Source of the DNA: Lucinisca nassula
Taxonomy: Eukaryota; Mollusca; Bivalvia; Lucinida; Lucinidae
Assembly: GCA_963580285.1 (NCBI GenBank)
Contig: OY757010.1
Span: 147,174,675-147,238,674, forward strand
DNA: 64,000 bases
Direction: 5' to 3'
Of the stretch, positions 46,930 to 57,328 are shown one piece after another. Made by a program: the position numbers and the translations under genes. Every line of letters starts with the position of its first letter. Within the stretch, counting starts at the first letter, position 1. Under the pieces are notes generated by a model that worked only from the letters and a program-made list of their open reading frames with translations, was not told the origin of the DNA and did no database searches.

Positions 46930-47345
46930 AACTACTGCGGGTTAGGATGAGTTAGGAGGTTTTCATGCGGACTGAACAAATTTTTTGTCTTAATCGCGAC
47001 GGAAGTAAGGGCGAGGATTGTGGCCACGTAAAATCGATTTAAGCCCCCCCCCCCCCCCCCACCCCAGTGGAAATCTTTCCACTGGCCGTTCGAAGGCGAT
47101 TCTTCTGTGGCGGTTTATTTATGGTGTTGTTTGTTACTTACTGTGTGTATCACTTGTGTCTTTTTATTTTGGATGGCCATATGGCCATTTTGTGGGAAAG
47201 TAACTGTCCTTATTGCCTTCCTTTGTTTAGGTTTCCATTATGGTCTGGTCGCTTAATGTTTGTGTTTCTTTCCCTTTGGTGTCTTTGATGGGTGGAGTAA
47301 GTTAATTGTATCAATTCCTGATCTTTGTTTTACTTCTACTTAATC
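46930..47345 (-). mobile_element. Family D repeat, long antisense copy
   Basis: From GAGTTAGGAGGTTTTCATGC through CGTAAAATCGATTTAAG, a C run at 47044-47060, GTGGCGGTTTATTTATGG and CCATTTTGTGGGAAAGTAAC to TATCAATTCCTGATC. It is the reverse of 38745-39155. Confidence 0.85.
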
Positions 47346-47404
47346 ACAATGCCAGGTCACGAGGAGTAATGAGAATATCTTTCCGATCTTCTGTAGAATA
47401 AAGG

Positions 47405-47575
47405 AATGTTGTGTTTACTCATTAGAATCACCTCATTGAGGCGAATTTAATGAGTATACACAACATTTCATGAGTCAACACAACATAACATTTCAAGGAA
47501 TGATGTGTGTACTCATTAGAATCGCCTCGATGAGGCGATTCTAATGAGAACACACAGCATACCTTTTCAGTTAAA
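47405..47575. repeat. Two family C inner palindromes in tandem
   Basis: GTTTACTCATTAGAATCACC and its mirror (47411-47470), then a cleaner GTACTCATTAGAATCGCCTC / GAGGCGATTCTAATGAG (47508-47560). The flanking family C ends are missing. Confidence 0.8.
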
Positions 47576-47604
47576 ATCAGAAGAAATGCCATAAAGGCTC
47601 CTGA

Positions 47605-47712
47605 TATATAGAGGATCTTTCATGAGTGTTCATGTATTATTGAATTTATTAAACGAGTTTGGGGAAAAGGGATAAAATCGCCGAGCATTTTATCCCTTTA
47701 CCTCAACGATAA
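47605..47712. mobile_element. Family E fragment
   Basis: GGATCTTTCATGAGTGTTCA, TTTATTAAACGAGTTTGGGG and its partial mirror. Region 47713-48036 has no named feature. Confidence 0.65.
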
Positions 47713-48036
47713 TTGATTAACCAATTAGCTTGCATAGGGTAAACCTATTTATCTATTTATTTATTCATTTATTGTACGAAATGACTTTGGTACGAAATGA
47801 CCGGTTACCAGTACGGTCACCGAATTTTTAACATGTCCGATTTTCTCCTTCAAGAATAGTGTGGGCGCTTTCTTGTTAAGCCGAGTTTACGTTGTAACTA
47901 AGGTTAATAAGGGTGCCTTTAATGTTTCAATTTTGCTCCAATTAAATAGTGTAGGTACTTGCAAGAACAGTATTTGTAAGAACCGCCTCTGTGAGGTGGT
48001 TCAAACAATCATCCGCAATCAAGATCGAATGGATGT

Positions 48037-48317
48037 CATTACGAAAAGACGCCTATTCAAATACAATGATAAAACTTTTGTACTTAAAAGTGAATTTTTT
48101 CAGATAGAAATACGGATATTTTTCATATTTTTGCTCAAAACATATTTTTTGGGGTACTCGTTAGAACCGCCTCCACGAGGCGGTTCTAACGAGTACCCAC
48201 AATCCATATTTTTGAGCAGAAATAAGAAAAATGATGTATACCCCTGTAAACTCCAGTTTTACTAAATAAAAGTGGGGATCAAGAGGGTCAGGTTTATATA
48301 GGCGTGATTTCATAATG
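48037..48317. mobile_element. Family P MITE, full copy
   Basis: Ends CATTACGAAAAGACGCCTAT and ATAGGCGTGATTTCATAATG. The palindrome GGTACTCGTTAGAACCGCCT / AGGCGGTTCTAACGAGTACC is perfect over about 24 bp per arm. Confidence 0.92.
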
Positions 48318-48342
48318 AAATGCACAATACACTGGAAAGCGG

Positions 48343-48888
48343 AAGCCCCCGCCCATAGGGGCTTGAGGAAATAGATGGGCTGCACGATGCTTCCACGCAG
48401 AGCTGAAACCGACCTGCACACGAGTACTGGTAAACCGCTTACAGGATCTAAATATGTTCTATAAAAGGGTTATCCTTTGGAAGCAAGGAATACACCACAG
48501 AACTAAAAATATGGAGTGTACATGTTTTCTGGGCCAGACTAGCTAGTTTCGGCCAATTATGCCTCATCAGTGACCCTCAGATATTTTCGAAATTCCACAA
48601 TGGAATCAATGATCCCAAAGGACAAAAAAATATAATCTACACTATGATGTAGGGCAGGGAGACGTTTTACCGCCGCCACACATTCCCACACACCAGGCAG
48701 TGCGGTGCGAGTCGGTCCGTCCATGCTTATAAGTCGTATTGGTTTCATTAGGCGGCAGGGCTTGAAATGTCATTTCATCTCATTGTCGGATAAAAGTCCC
48801 ACAAAATTGGAAGCAACGTCTCCAAAATGACCTTTACAATGTTGACGGGGACGTTTAACTTAAAACCAACCAAACAAAACAAACTGGA
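48343..48888 (+). mobile_element. SINE family S copy, interrupted
   Basis: Head CCCGCCCATAGGGGCTTGAG to GGATCTAA (48452), then foreign sequence, then AGTGCGGTGCGAGTCGG (48710) to the tail TGACGGGGACGTTTAAC. A few bases of the SINE are lost at the junction. Confidence 0.85.
48453..48689. repeat. Dispersed repeat family K, copy 3, inside a SINE
   Basis: Contains TTGGAAGCAAGGAATACACC, TTTTCTGGGCCAGACTAGC and ACCCTCAGATATTTTCG, shared with 40867-41085 and 43663-43890. Confidence 0.65.
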
Positions 48889-49181
48889 AAGCGCACAGTG
48901 TTATATCCGCTGTGTCGTTATTGAGCAAACAGCTCTGAGATTGTTTAATCAAAATCAAGTCATAATCATTGTTCTTCAGACATACGAATATATTGCAATA
49001 TTATCTAAGAATCACAGACCTTTTCTTTGTTGAGTCATCGGGTCATTCGACCTCTGCATGTAAGTCATTTGTAGGACACGTTATCACGTTCCCGGATGTC
49101 TGAGAGTCACGGCTATCCATCACTAAATGAGACACGTCCGGCGAAAATGCATCGTTGGATATATACACTCATAGAAAACGC

Positions 49182-49457
49182 CATTACGAAAACTCGCCTA
49201 TACAGCTCTGTTAATTTTACCGCCGTAAAAATGAAAAACTTAAGATGACAAATTGTGACACTTTTCTTATTTCTGCTCAAAATATAGCTTTTGGGTACAC
49301 GTTAGGACCGCCTCGTTGATACGGTTCTAACGAGTACCCACAATGTATATTTTAGAGCAGAAATACGAAAAATAAGGTTTCCCCCTGTAAACCCCAGTTT
49401 TACTGTATAAAAGTGGGTTCGAGGGGGTCTAAATTATAAAGGCGTGTTTGCGTGATG
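49182..49457. mobile_element. Family P MITE, full copy (A ends)
   Basis: Starts CATTACGAAAACTCGCCTAT, ends AAAGGCGTGTTTGCGTGATG; the palindrome is slightly degraded on the left (GTACACGTTAGGACCGCC). Confidence 0.88.
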
Positions 49458-49493
49458 AATTCAGTTGAAACCATTCTTCCGATTTTGCATGAA

Positions 49494-49766
49494 CATTACG
49501 ATATCACAGCCGAGCGACATAGTGCATTTTTCACATCTGAAAATATCTATTTTTCTGATGAAAATCCGTGATATTTTTCTTATAAATACTGCAAACATAG
49601 GTTGTGGTGCTCGTTAGAACCGCCACATTGAGGCTAACGAGTACCCACAACCTATGTCCTGGAGTAAAAATAAGAAAAATAAGGTATACCCCCGTAAACC
49701 CAAGTTTTCGTTAAACAAAGTGGGGTGTAAGGGGGATGTTCATTTCACGGACTTGTTCAAGTGATG
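49494..49766. mobile_element. Family P MITE, subfamily B
   Basis: Starts CATTACGATATCACAGCC, ends CACGGACTTGTTCAAGTGAT; the centre is shortened to GAACCGCCACATTGAGG. It abuts the TIR transposon at 49783. Confidence 0.85.
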
Positions 49767-50109
49767 GAATAGTCTTATTTAAACCCCTGTCACACCAGGA
49801 CCGCGTTTTCACGGCGTCCAATACAATTGCAGAACGCCGAGGTGCGCGCAGTACATGTACGATCGCAAACCTTGCCGTAGCAATGCAGTGGCATCGCCAG
49901 TAGGCGCGTTGGGATCGCATAGAACGCCAAGCGACGGCGCTCATTTTGAGCATACTCAAAACAAACGCCGTCGCTCGGCATTCTGGTCAGAGCGCAGTGA
50001 GGTCGCCGTAAGGTTGCCATAGCAGCACAGGAATGTCTCCTACAACGCTACGGGAGCTCGGCAGGGGCGCACAGCGGTTTCCTCAAACGCCTTATAAGCT
50101 CCGCTTGTA

Positions 50110-50412
50110 TAATTGATTAATTGCTTGATTAATTTGAGGTTTAACGTCCCCGTCAACACTGTATAGGTCATTTTGGAGACGTTGCTTCCAATTTTGTGGG
50201 ACTTTTACCCGACATTGAGATGAAATGACTTCTCAAGCCCTGTCGACCAATGAAACGAATAGAGTTTATAAGCACGGACGGTCCGTCTCGCACCGCTTTG
50301 TCTGGGCAGGCTTAGATCCTCCAAACGGTTTGCCAGTACACGTTTGTGGTCGGTTTCAGCTCTGCTTGGAAGCATCATGCACCCCATCTATTTCTTCCAT
50401 CCCCGATGTGCG
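50110..50412 (-). mobile_element. SINE family S, antisense, inside the TIR transposon
   Basis: GAGGTTTAACGTCCCCGTCA to TTCCATCCCCGATGTGCGG, full length. Confidence 0.9.
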
Positions 50413-50514
50413 GGGTCGCCCGCTTGTAAAAACAGTGGCTAGAGTAGACTGTGGGACGTAGAGTTTGATTGAGTACTGTCCCGAAAACCTACTTCGGTGG
50501 TGACTGATCCCGGG

Positions 50515-50636
50515 GTTGATAAGGTAATGGCGGTGGACTTGCTCCTGCTTGCGGTGATGGCGGTGGACTTGCTTCTGCTTGCGGTGATGGCGGTGAACTT
50601 GCTCCTGCTTGCGGTGATGGCGGTGGACTGGCTTCC
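50515..50636. repeat. 30 bp minisatellite, about four units
   Basis: GGTGATGGCGGTGGACTTGC and variants repeat at 30 bp. On the minus strand this reads as HRHHRKQEQV repeated ten residues at a time, which explains the 96-residue frame. Confidence 0.9.
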
Positions 50637-50870
50637 GACGGCACACGAGTACTGGTAAATCGCTTAGGGGATCTAAGCTTGCTCAGGCAAAGGGGCGCGA
50701 GTCGGACCATCCATGCTTATTTACTCTATTGGTTTCATTGGGCGACAGGGATTGAGATGTCATTTCATCTCAATATCGGGTCCAAGTCCCACAAAATTGG
50801 AAGCAACGTCTCCAAAATAACCTATACTGGGTTGATGGGGACGTTAAACCTCAAATCAAACAAAACTGTT
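50637..50870 (+). mobile_element. SINE family S, head truncated, sense
   Basis: Starts within the family at GCACACGAGTACTGGTAAAT; tail TGATGGGGACGTTAAACC. It faces the antisense copy at 50110 across the minisatellite. Confidence 0.87.
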
Positions 50871-50932
50871 CGACTGTTGAAGAAGTTGCTTTATAGTGCA
50901 AACGAACGGCTTCAACATGCCGTCATCGCAGC

Positions 50933-51270
50933 GTGAGCGCCGTAAAAGCGCAGTGCACACATTGTGAGCGCCGTAAAAGCGCAGTGCACGCATTGTGAGC
51001 GCCGTAGAAGCGCAGTGCACGCATTGTGAGCGCCGTAAAAGCGCAGTGCACTCATTGTGAGCGCCGTAAAAGAGCAGTGCACGCATTGTGAGCGCCGTAA
51101 AAGCGCAGTGCACACATTGTGAGAGCCGTAAAAGCGCATTGCACTCATTGTGAGCGCCGTAAAAGCACAGTACACGCATTGTGAGCGCCGTAAAAGAGCA
51201 GTGCACGCATTGTGAGCGCCGTGTAAGCACAGTGGAAGCGCCGTGTAAGCACAGTGGAAGCGCCGTGAGA
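50933..51270. repeat. 31 bp minisatellite, about ten units
   Basis: GTGAGCGCCGTAAAAGCGCA then GTGCACGCATT recurs every 31 bases (starts near 50964, 50995, 51026). 31 is not a multiple of three, so the translated period is 31 residues across 93 bases. That gives the 169- and 122-residue frames on the minus strand. Confidence 0.93.
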
Positions 51271-51645
51271 GCGCATACAATCGCCATCAAGAACGCCGCA
51301 GGATCGCGACAGATCGCCATGTAAGCTTCGTAGCAACGTCTTGGTCGCTGCAAGGACGCGTTCACGAAACATATCCCATATTTCTAGCGATCTCGCGGCG
51401 TTCTGGAAAATTAAACAGCGCCGTTCCATCGCCGTGAAAATGCGGCCCTGGTGTGACAGGGGTACGTACGGGCATCCATGATAAAGCGTACAACAAATGA
51501 CGCTTCTTTGTCACATAGGTTCATTGAAACTCACCATATCTGCATTTGAGAAGCATCTAGAGAAAACCATATTTTGCCAACATTACGACAAAACACCCAT
51601 GTGACGTGTGTGTGACTTCTTCCATATCTCCATAATGGTATTGTT

Positions 51646-51945
51646 TGTTTGTTTGATTTGAGGTTTAACTTTCCTGTCAACACTGTATAGGTCATTTTGG
51701 AGAACTTGCTTCCAATTTTGTGGGACTTTTACCCGATATTGAGATGAAATGACATGTCAAGCCCTGTCGTCCAATGCAACCAAGAGGGTTTATAAGCATG
51801 GACGGTCCGACTTGCAGCGTTTTGACTGGGCAGGCTTAGATCCTCTAAGCGGTTTACCAGTACTCATGTGCAGTCGGCTGCAGCTCTGGGTGGAAGCATC
51901 ATGCAGCCCATCTATTTCTTCAAGCCCCGATTGGCGGGGGTCGTC
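51646..51945 (-). mobile_element. SINE family S, antisense, full copy
   Basis: GAGGTTTAACTTTCCTGTCA to CTTCAAGCCCCGATTGGCGG. Confidence 0.9.
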
Positions 51946-51959
51946 TCCAAAATGGTTAG

Positions 51960-52170
51960 TTTTCTAATAACAAATGTGGTATTTTTCTTATTAATGCTTG
52001 AAACATTGAGTGTGGGTGCTCGTTAGAACCGCCTCCTAAAGAGTACCCATAACCTATGTCTTGGAACAGGAAGAAGAAAAAAACAATAATGGATACCCCT
52101 GTAAATCATAGCTTTCTTTTCGAAGTAGGGTTTGGAGGTCTGTTCATTACACTGACTTGTTAACATGATG
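51960..52170. mobile_element. Family P MITE, subfamily B, left end lost
   Basis: GTATTTTTCTTATTAATGC, GCTCGTTAGAACCGCC, then CTAAAGAGTACCC and the right end TTAACATGATG. Confidence 0.75.
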
Positions 52171-52471
52171 AAAGGGACATGGACCGTACAATATATCTAG
52201 ATTTAAAACATTCACATTCAAGACTCTTGCTACATTTAATCTGTTTTACTGAGCGGACGGTTTGTAATTTACTTAGTTGCGAACCCAGAAGAAAATTTTC
52301 CCGTGACTACTAGTCAGAGGGTCTCTTGCCAGCGGGCGCTTTAAACCATTGTGTTCTTTATAAAATCTCCCACCTTTTCTCTTGTACTCCGGTTTCCTCG
52401 ATCTCTTTATACCATTGAACTCCACCAAGAATGTTAAGTTTGTACATACAGAGTCTAGGTGTGCATCTCAA

Positions 52472-52795
52472 TAAAGCCGGCCTCGGTACAGTAGGTCACT
52501 TGGATGCGCGTCTGCCTGGTGATCAGGAGGACGCGGGTTCGAAACCTGCCGGTGTCGGCAACATTCTTTCGTGGAAATTGATAATAAAATCTTTTCTACG
52601 GTCATTCTCTCCCTTCCGCTGATTCAAGAAGGACAGCTGTCATTTTCTGGCGAAAGAATGTGCACTGTACTGGTTAACCGCTTACGTAAGCCTGCCCAGG
52701 AAAAGTGTTGATAGGTAAACGGACCGTCTCAAAATGACATAAAATAGTGTTGACTGGGCCGTTAAACTCCAATACAAATACACAAACAAATAAAG
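52472..52795 (+). mobile_element. tRNA-headed SINE sharing its tail with family S
   Basis: The tRNA-like head (52477-52560) has GGTCACTTGGATGCGCG and a B box GGGTTCGAAACC. A body with TTCTGGCGAAAGAATGTGC follows, then ACTGGTTAACCGCTTA, AAGCCTGCCCAGG and TTGACTGGGCCGTTAAAC. Not a functional tRNA: the anticodon arm does not fold properly. Confidence 0.8.
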
Positions 52796-53058
52796 CACCT
52801 CAATGCACGGTCTCTTTGTGAGTGCTATAGCTTATCAAACAATCCCAAAAGCTGAATCAATATCATCAATCTTTTTAACAAGATGTGATAAATCTGCATA
52901 GGAGGCTTCCCTGACAAAAGATATATCGTATGTAAGTTCGTTTTCTAAGATATAATTATGACTGGGCTTCGAGAAAGTGCGCTAACGAACACTATTATCA
53001 CCTGCGCGTTCGCGCAGCCTGATCAAAGTCTTCGCAGTGCGCTATACAGATGTACGTT

Positions 53059-53286
53059 CATTACGAAAAGACGCCTATTCAAATTTATATTGAAACTTTT
53101 GCCACCAAAAAAAAAACAAAAAAAAAAAAAAAAAAAAAAATCCGATTAAAAATGCGGTTATAACGAGTTAGCACAACCTATGTTTTTGAGCAGAATTTAA
53201 AAAAAGTATTCCCCTATAAACACCAGTTTTACTATATAAAGTGGAGTTGATTGAGGTCGAAATAATACGGGCGTGTTTTCGTGATG
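53059..53286. mobile_element. Family P MITE with poly-A run
   Basis: CATTACGAAAAGACGCCTAT to CGGGCGTGTTTTCGTGATG; a run of about 35 A at 53107-53141 and one surviving palindrome half (GCGGTTATAACGAGT). Confidence 0.85.
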
Positions 53287-53443
53287 GATCCAAAGTATTT
53301 GTCGTACAGACTTACAAGACTGTAAAATAACACAGGCTAATTTGAGTCTTCGCTAAGCGCACAAACTGAACGTTCCATTCGCCTGTGGTCCGGCCAGGGT
53401 ATGATGTGAGTCACCTATTCGAAACTGGACACTTTGTTCTCCA

Positions 53444-53625
53444 CATTATACGAAAACACGACTCTTCAAATATATTGAACATTTTACCACCACCACCAAA
53501 AAAAAAAAAAAGGAAATTTTAGATAAATGTTTTGATAGTTTTCTTATTACTGTTTAAAACATAGATTCTGGTACTTGTTAGAATCCCCTCGACGAGGCGG
53601 TTCTAACAAGTACCCTATAAAAGAT
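53444..53625. mobile_element. Family P MITE, right end lost
   Basis: ATTATACGAAAACACG, an A run, and the palindrome GTTAGAATCCCCTCGACGAG / GCGGTTCTAAC. Confidence 0.8.
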
Positions 53626-53634
53626 CGATCTATA

Positions 53635-53765
53635 TACAATGAAACTTCAATAACTCGAATATATATGGGATCATGAAAATTTGTTCGAGATGGGGATTGT
53701 TCGAACTATTGTGGTTTAATCATAGCCCAAGTTGTAAGGTATAATGGGAATCACCTAAGAATACC
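53635..53765. mobile_element. Family C MITE fragment
   Basis: TACAATGAAACTTCAATAAC, TTGTTCGAGATGGGG and AAGGTATAATGGG are diverged family C left-arm sequence. Confidence 0.6.
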
Positions 53766-53784
53766 TTTCTATAAAATAAAGGTA

Positions 53785-54053
53785 CATCACGAAAACACGC
53801 CTATATAATTTTGACCCCCTTGAACCCCACTTTTATATAGTAAAACTGGGGTTTGCAGGGGTAAACCTCATTCTCTTATTTCTGCTCTAAATCATAGATT
53901 GTGGATATTCGTTAGATGAGGCGGTTCTAACGAGTACCCACAATCTATGTTTTGAGCAGAATTAAGAAAATCATCGCAATTTTTCATCTTAAAATTTTCA
54001 TTTTTCCCCCTGTAAAATTTACACTGTATTTGTATAGGCGTGTTTTCGTTATG
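53785..54053. mobile_element. Family P MITE, full copy (A ends)
   Basis: CATCACGAAAACACGCCTAT and ATAGGCGTGTTTTCGTTATG are exact inverted ends but for one base. The left palindrome arm is shortened (ATTCGTTAGATGAGGCGG). Confidence 0.9.
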
Positions 54054-54054
54054 A

Positions 54055-54120
54055 TAATGTTGTGTGTACGCATTAGAATCGCCTCATCGAAGCAACTCTA
54101 ATGAGTACACATTACATACC
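54055..54120. repeat. Family C inner palindrome
   Basis: GTGTGTACGCATTAGAATCG / CAACTCTAATGAGTACACAT; family C ends are missing. Confidence 0.75.
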
Positions 54121-54194
54121 TCTTAAAAATAAAATCGGCAAAAACCTTCCTAAAATGTCCAAATATATACATGTAGATATCTCGAGTTATTGCA

Positions 54195-54449
54195 GCACTA
54201 TAACACAATCATGCGACATAGTGCATATTTCACATGTCCAACATGGCTACTTTTCTGATGAAAATCCGTGATACTTTTCTTATATATATACTGCAAACAA
54301 AGGTTGTTAGTTCTCGTTGGAACGAGTACCCACAACCTGTGTCTTAAAACAGAAATAAGAAAAATAATGTGTGCCTCCTGAACCCCAGTTTTTTCTATTT
54401 AACGTAGGGCTCAGTGGGTTGTTCATTTCACGGACTTGCTCACGTAATG
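54195..54449. mobile_element. Family P MITE, subfamily B
   Basis: CATGCGACATAGTGCATATT to CGGACTTGCTCACGTAATG, centre GTTCTCGTTGGAACGAGTAC, where the palindrome has collapsed to a short form. Confidence 0.8.
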
Positions 54450-54549
54450 TACGAATTTTCTCCAGAGACAAAATAGCAAGTTCGAATTAGACAAGGTAAA
54501 CAAACCATCCTTGTTCGAATTATTGAAAATTCTGTTTATATATTTTGAG

Positions 54550-54760
54550 TTAAAAAATTGTAGCATTTTTTTTAGTTTGCTGCAAACATAGATTGTTGCT
54601 GACCCGTTAGACCACCTCATTGATGCGGTTCTAACGAGCATCAAGAATATATGTTTTGGGCAAAAACAATGAAGACAAGTTATACCCTTACGAGCCCCAC
54701 TTTGCTCTTTAAACATTGGGGCGTATATTGGTATTCATAACACAGAGGAGTTTACGTGAT
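54550..54760. mobile_element. Family P MITE, degraded
   Basis: TGCTGCAAACATAGATTG, CGTTAGACCACCTCATTGAT and GCGGTTCTAACGAGCATC; right end GAGTTTACGTGATC. Confidence 0.7.
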
Positions 54761-55035
54761 CATCACGGTTAGACGCCCGTGTGATATAGTGCATTTTGCA
54801 CATCTTCACAATGGCTACTTTTCTGCTGAAAATTCGTAATATCTTTCTTATTCATACTGCAAACATAGGTTGTGGGTGCTCGTTTGAACCGCCTCATTGA
54901 GGCGGTTCTAACGAGTACCCAGAACCCATGTTTTGGAGCACAAATAAGAGAAATAATGTATACCCCTGTAAACCCCAGTTCTCCATATAAAGTTGGGGTT
55001 AGGGGTGTTCATTTCACGGACTTGTTCACGTGATG
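54761..55035. mobile_element. Family P MITE, subfamily B, full copy
   Basis: CATCACGGTTAGACGCCCG to CGGACTTGTTCACGTGATG; palindrome GTGCTCGTTTGAACCGCCTC / GAGGCGGTTCTAACGAGTAC. Confidence 0.88.
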
Positions 55036-55670
55036 TGGGCAAATGCATAGCCAGACTTCTAACCAATAGCTATAATACAGCGAATCCCCTTTAAACCGAC
55101 ATTCGATATAACGACAAAACCTCTTATAACGACAACTTAAGCGAATATGAGAAGACGAGGCACTGAGCAGAGTCATCTTGAACATCTTGAAGTCACGTGG
55201 GTAAGTCATTCTGTCTATTCCGGCCACCTTTATTTTCTCTGTCGGACAGCTAGTCGGAGCAGGTTGGAGTGTCTAACTATATGCCTCTGGAAATACAGAA
55301 CAAAAGTCTTGATTATTCAATGTCCTATTTGTATATCAAAAGTATCTTCAGACTCTTGTATATTAACGTTTCATATAAAAAAAATTGTCATGTCTACTCT
55401 AAGAACGGTGCGATATAGGAGTCCGCCTTTCAGTTTTTCGTCTTTTCGACCATCTGTCCGTTTGTCAATCCGTCAACGTTTGAGACAACACTAGCGTTCA
55501 GCCTTCTGTTTAGTCCATTTCTAAAGAACGTTAAGAACTTCATTAATGGTGCTTGGTACAAATTCGAATCTAGAGATGGCAACTTTAACGGAAGCATCCG
55601 TATTTGGCCTTAACCTACAGTTCAAGGTTTACTGCATTTGTGGACAAATGAGTCCACCATAGTATCGACT
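55036..55670. other. No recognisable gene; scrap of a pogo-type end
   Basis: TACAGCGAATCCCCTTTAAA and TATAACGACAAAACCTCTTA at 55076-55128 resemble pogo-type MITE ends. The 115-residue plus frame at 55147-55494 has no domain I recognise and no supporting context. Confidence 0.45.
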
Positions 55671-55671
55671 T

Positions 55672-55899
55672 ATCACAATTACACGCCTATATAATTTTGG
55701 CCCCCTTGGACCCCACTTTTATATAGTAAAATGGGTTTGTAGGGGTAAACCTTATTTTTCGATGAGGCGATTCTAACATGTACCCACAATTTATATTTTG
55801 AGAAGAAATAAGAAAAATATGAAAATGTTTCATCTTAAAATTTTCGTTTTCTTGGGGGTAAAGTTTACTATGTATTTGTACAGGCATGGTTTCATAATG
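55672..55899. mobile_element. Family P MITE, one palindrome arm lost
   Basis: ATCACAATTACACGCCTATA and CAGGCATGGTTTCATAATG; only GATGAGGCGATTCTAACATG remains of the centre. Confidence 0.8.
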
Positions 55900-56190
55900 T
55901 CTTATGTTCAAGCTCATGTCTCAAGACCGATAAGAGTTACATTAATAATACTTTGGAACAAAAAAAAACTTACATCTAAACGGAAGCATCCGTTTTTGAC
56001 CTTGACCTATTTTTATGGTTTCTTGGCTTTGAAAGCAACGGTTTTCCAATCATAGATACATGTATTTGCAAATGTCCTTTGTATTTAAGTCCATTTCTCA
56101 ACAACTTTTACGGTTAAAACAATGAAATCCCCCGCCCCCGTTGCCATATTGGGATTCAAACACCTTTAGGCGTAAAAAAAAATAGCTGTG

Positions 56191-56470
56191 CATCACGTGA
56201 ACAAGTCCGTGAAATGAACACCCCCTTACACCCCACTTTGTATATAGAAAACTGGGGTTTACGGGGGTAAATATTATTTTTCTTATTTTTACTCAAAGAC
56301 ATAGGTTGTGGGTACTCGTTAGAACCGCCTCAATGAGGCGGTTCTAACGAGCACACACAACCTATGTTTGCAATATTTATAAGCAAAATATCACGGATTT
56401 TCATCAGAAAAGTAGTCATTTTGGAGATGTGAAAAAATGCACTATGTCGCCCGTGTGTGATATCGTAATG
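56191..56470. mobile_element. Family P MITE, subfamily B, full copy
   Basis: CATCACGTGAACAAGTCCG to CGTGTGTGATATCGTAATG; palindrome GTACTCGTTAGAACCGCCTC / GAGGCGGTTCTAACGAGCAC. Confidence 0.92.
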
Positions 56471-56890
56471 GTTTCCGCTTACATGCTGAAAAAAACTGGT
56501 TGGTAGGTAGGCGAAACTTTTTTAAAAACTTTTTATTTTTTTTTTCCGAAAAAAAAGGGTCGGGCCTGTATTTTTTATGTGTTTTTGTTTTTGTACATGT
56601 GTTTTGTTAATAAAATTGTCATGTTGAGACTTGCACTGTATATCATAATTCATTTTTGATGCTCAAAATAGTCAGCTCTGCATTTTGGAAGGTACTAAAT
56701 GCCAAAAACTACAAAAATGAACTTAAAACCCGCAATTACTATGCGAAAATGCAAAGCTGACACTGGATAGGGTCGGAATTTGAAAATGGTAGGGTCGGTG
56801 TTTTAATTTTTATTTTATTCTTTTATTGATGAAAATAGCAGAGTCGGGGAGGTCGGAAGCAGGGTCGGTCGGTTTAGCGGAAACACGGCG
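56471..56890. repeat. Unclassified repeat rich in GGGTCGG
   Basis: GGGTCGGGCCTG, TAGGGTCGGAATTTG, TAGGGTCGGTG and GGAGGTCGGAAGC recur. A related piece, TTAGGGTCGGAAGACTGC, lies at about 58258-58275. Confidence 0.45.
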
Positions 56891-57051
56891 TCTTCTACAT
56901 TTAAGCATGGCGTGTGTCATTGACCTTGTCAAACAGTTGTAGAACTTATCAGACTATACAGCACTATACTTTGATACCCTACCCAGTCTTCCATCTTTGC
57001 TTATCTTACCAGCAATAATTTAGATTCAGTCTATGTTCGAAGTCAGATTGG

Positions 57052-57328
57052 CATCACAAAAACAAGCCTAAATAATTTTGACCCCCCTGAAACCCCAATT
57101 TATATAAAAAATGGGTTTGTAGGGGTAAAACTTATTTTTCTTATTTCTGCTCTAAAATATAGATTGTGGGTACTCGTTAGAACCGCCTCGATGAGGCGGT
57201 TCTAACGACATACCACAATCTATATTTTGAACAGCAATAAGAAAAATATCACAATTTTTCATCTTAGAATTCTCGTTTTTTCGGCGGTACAGTTTACAAT
57301 GTATTTGTATAGGCGTGTTTTCGTAATG
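57052..57328. mobile_element. Family P MITE, full copy (A ends)
   Basis: CATCACAAAAACAAGCCTAA and ATAGGCGTGTTTTCGTAATG; palindrome CGTTAGAACCGCCTCGATGA / GGCGGTTCTAACG almost perfect. The 70-residue minus frame is this element. The stretch 57329-57789 holds nothing recognised. Confidence 0.92.

Larger units (their letters stand above)
49783..51463. mobile_element. TIR DNA transposon, non-autonomous, 1.68 kb
   Basis: The 34 bp ends (ACCCCTGTCACACCAGG... at 49783-49816 and its complement at 51430-51463) differ at two positions. The arms are rich in GCCGT and CGCCG motifs. The interior has two SINE copies, a 30 bp and a 31 bp minisatellite. No transposase is present. The superfamily is not certain and I see no convincing target duplication. 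Confidence 0.85.

Noticed and set aside
50856..51365. 169-residue cysteine-rich protein
   Set aside because: Entirely a 31 bp minisatellite plus transposon arm; open in several frames at once.
52477..52560. tRNA gene
   Set aside because: The anticodon arm does not pair correctly and the segment is the head of a SINE.
55147..55494. 115-residue frame
   Set aside because: No recognisable motif, biased composition and no splice or promoter context; cannot be supported.
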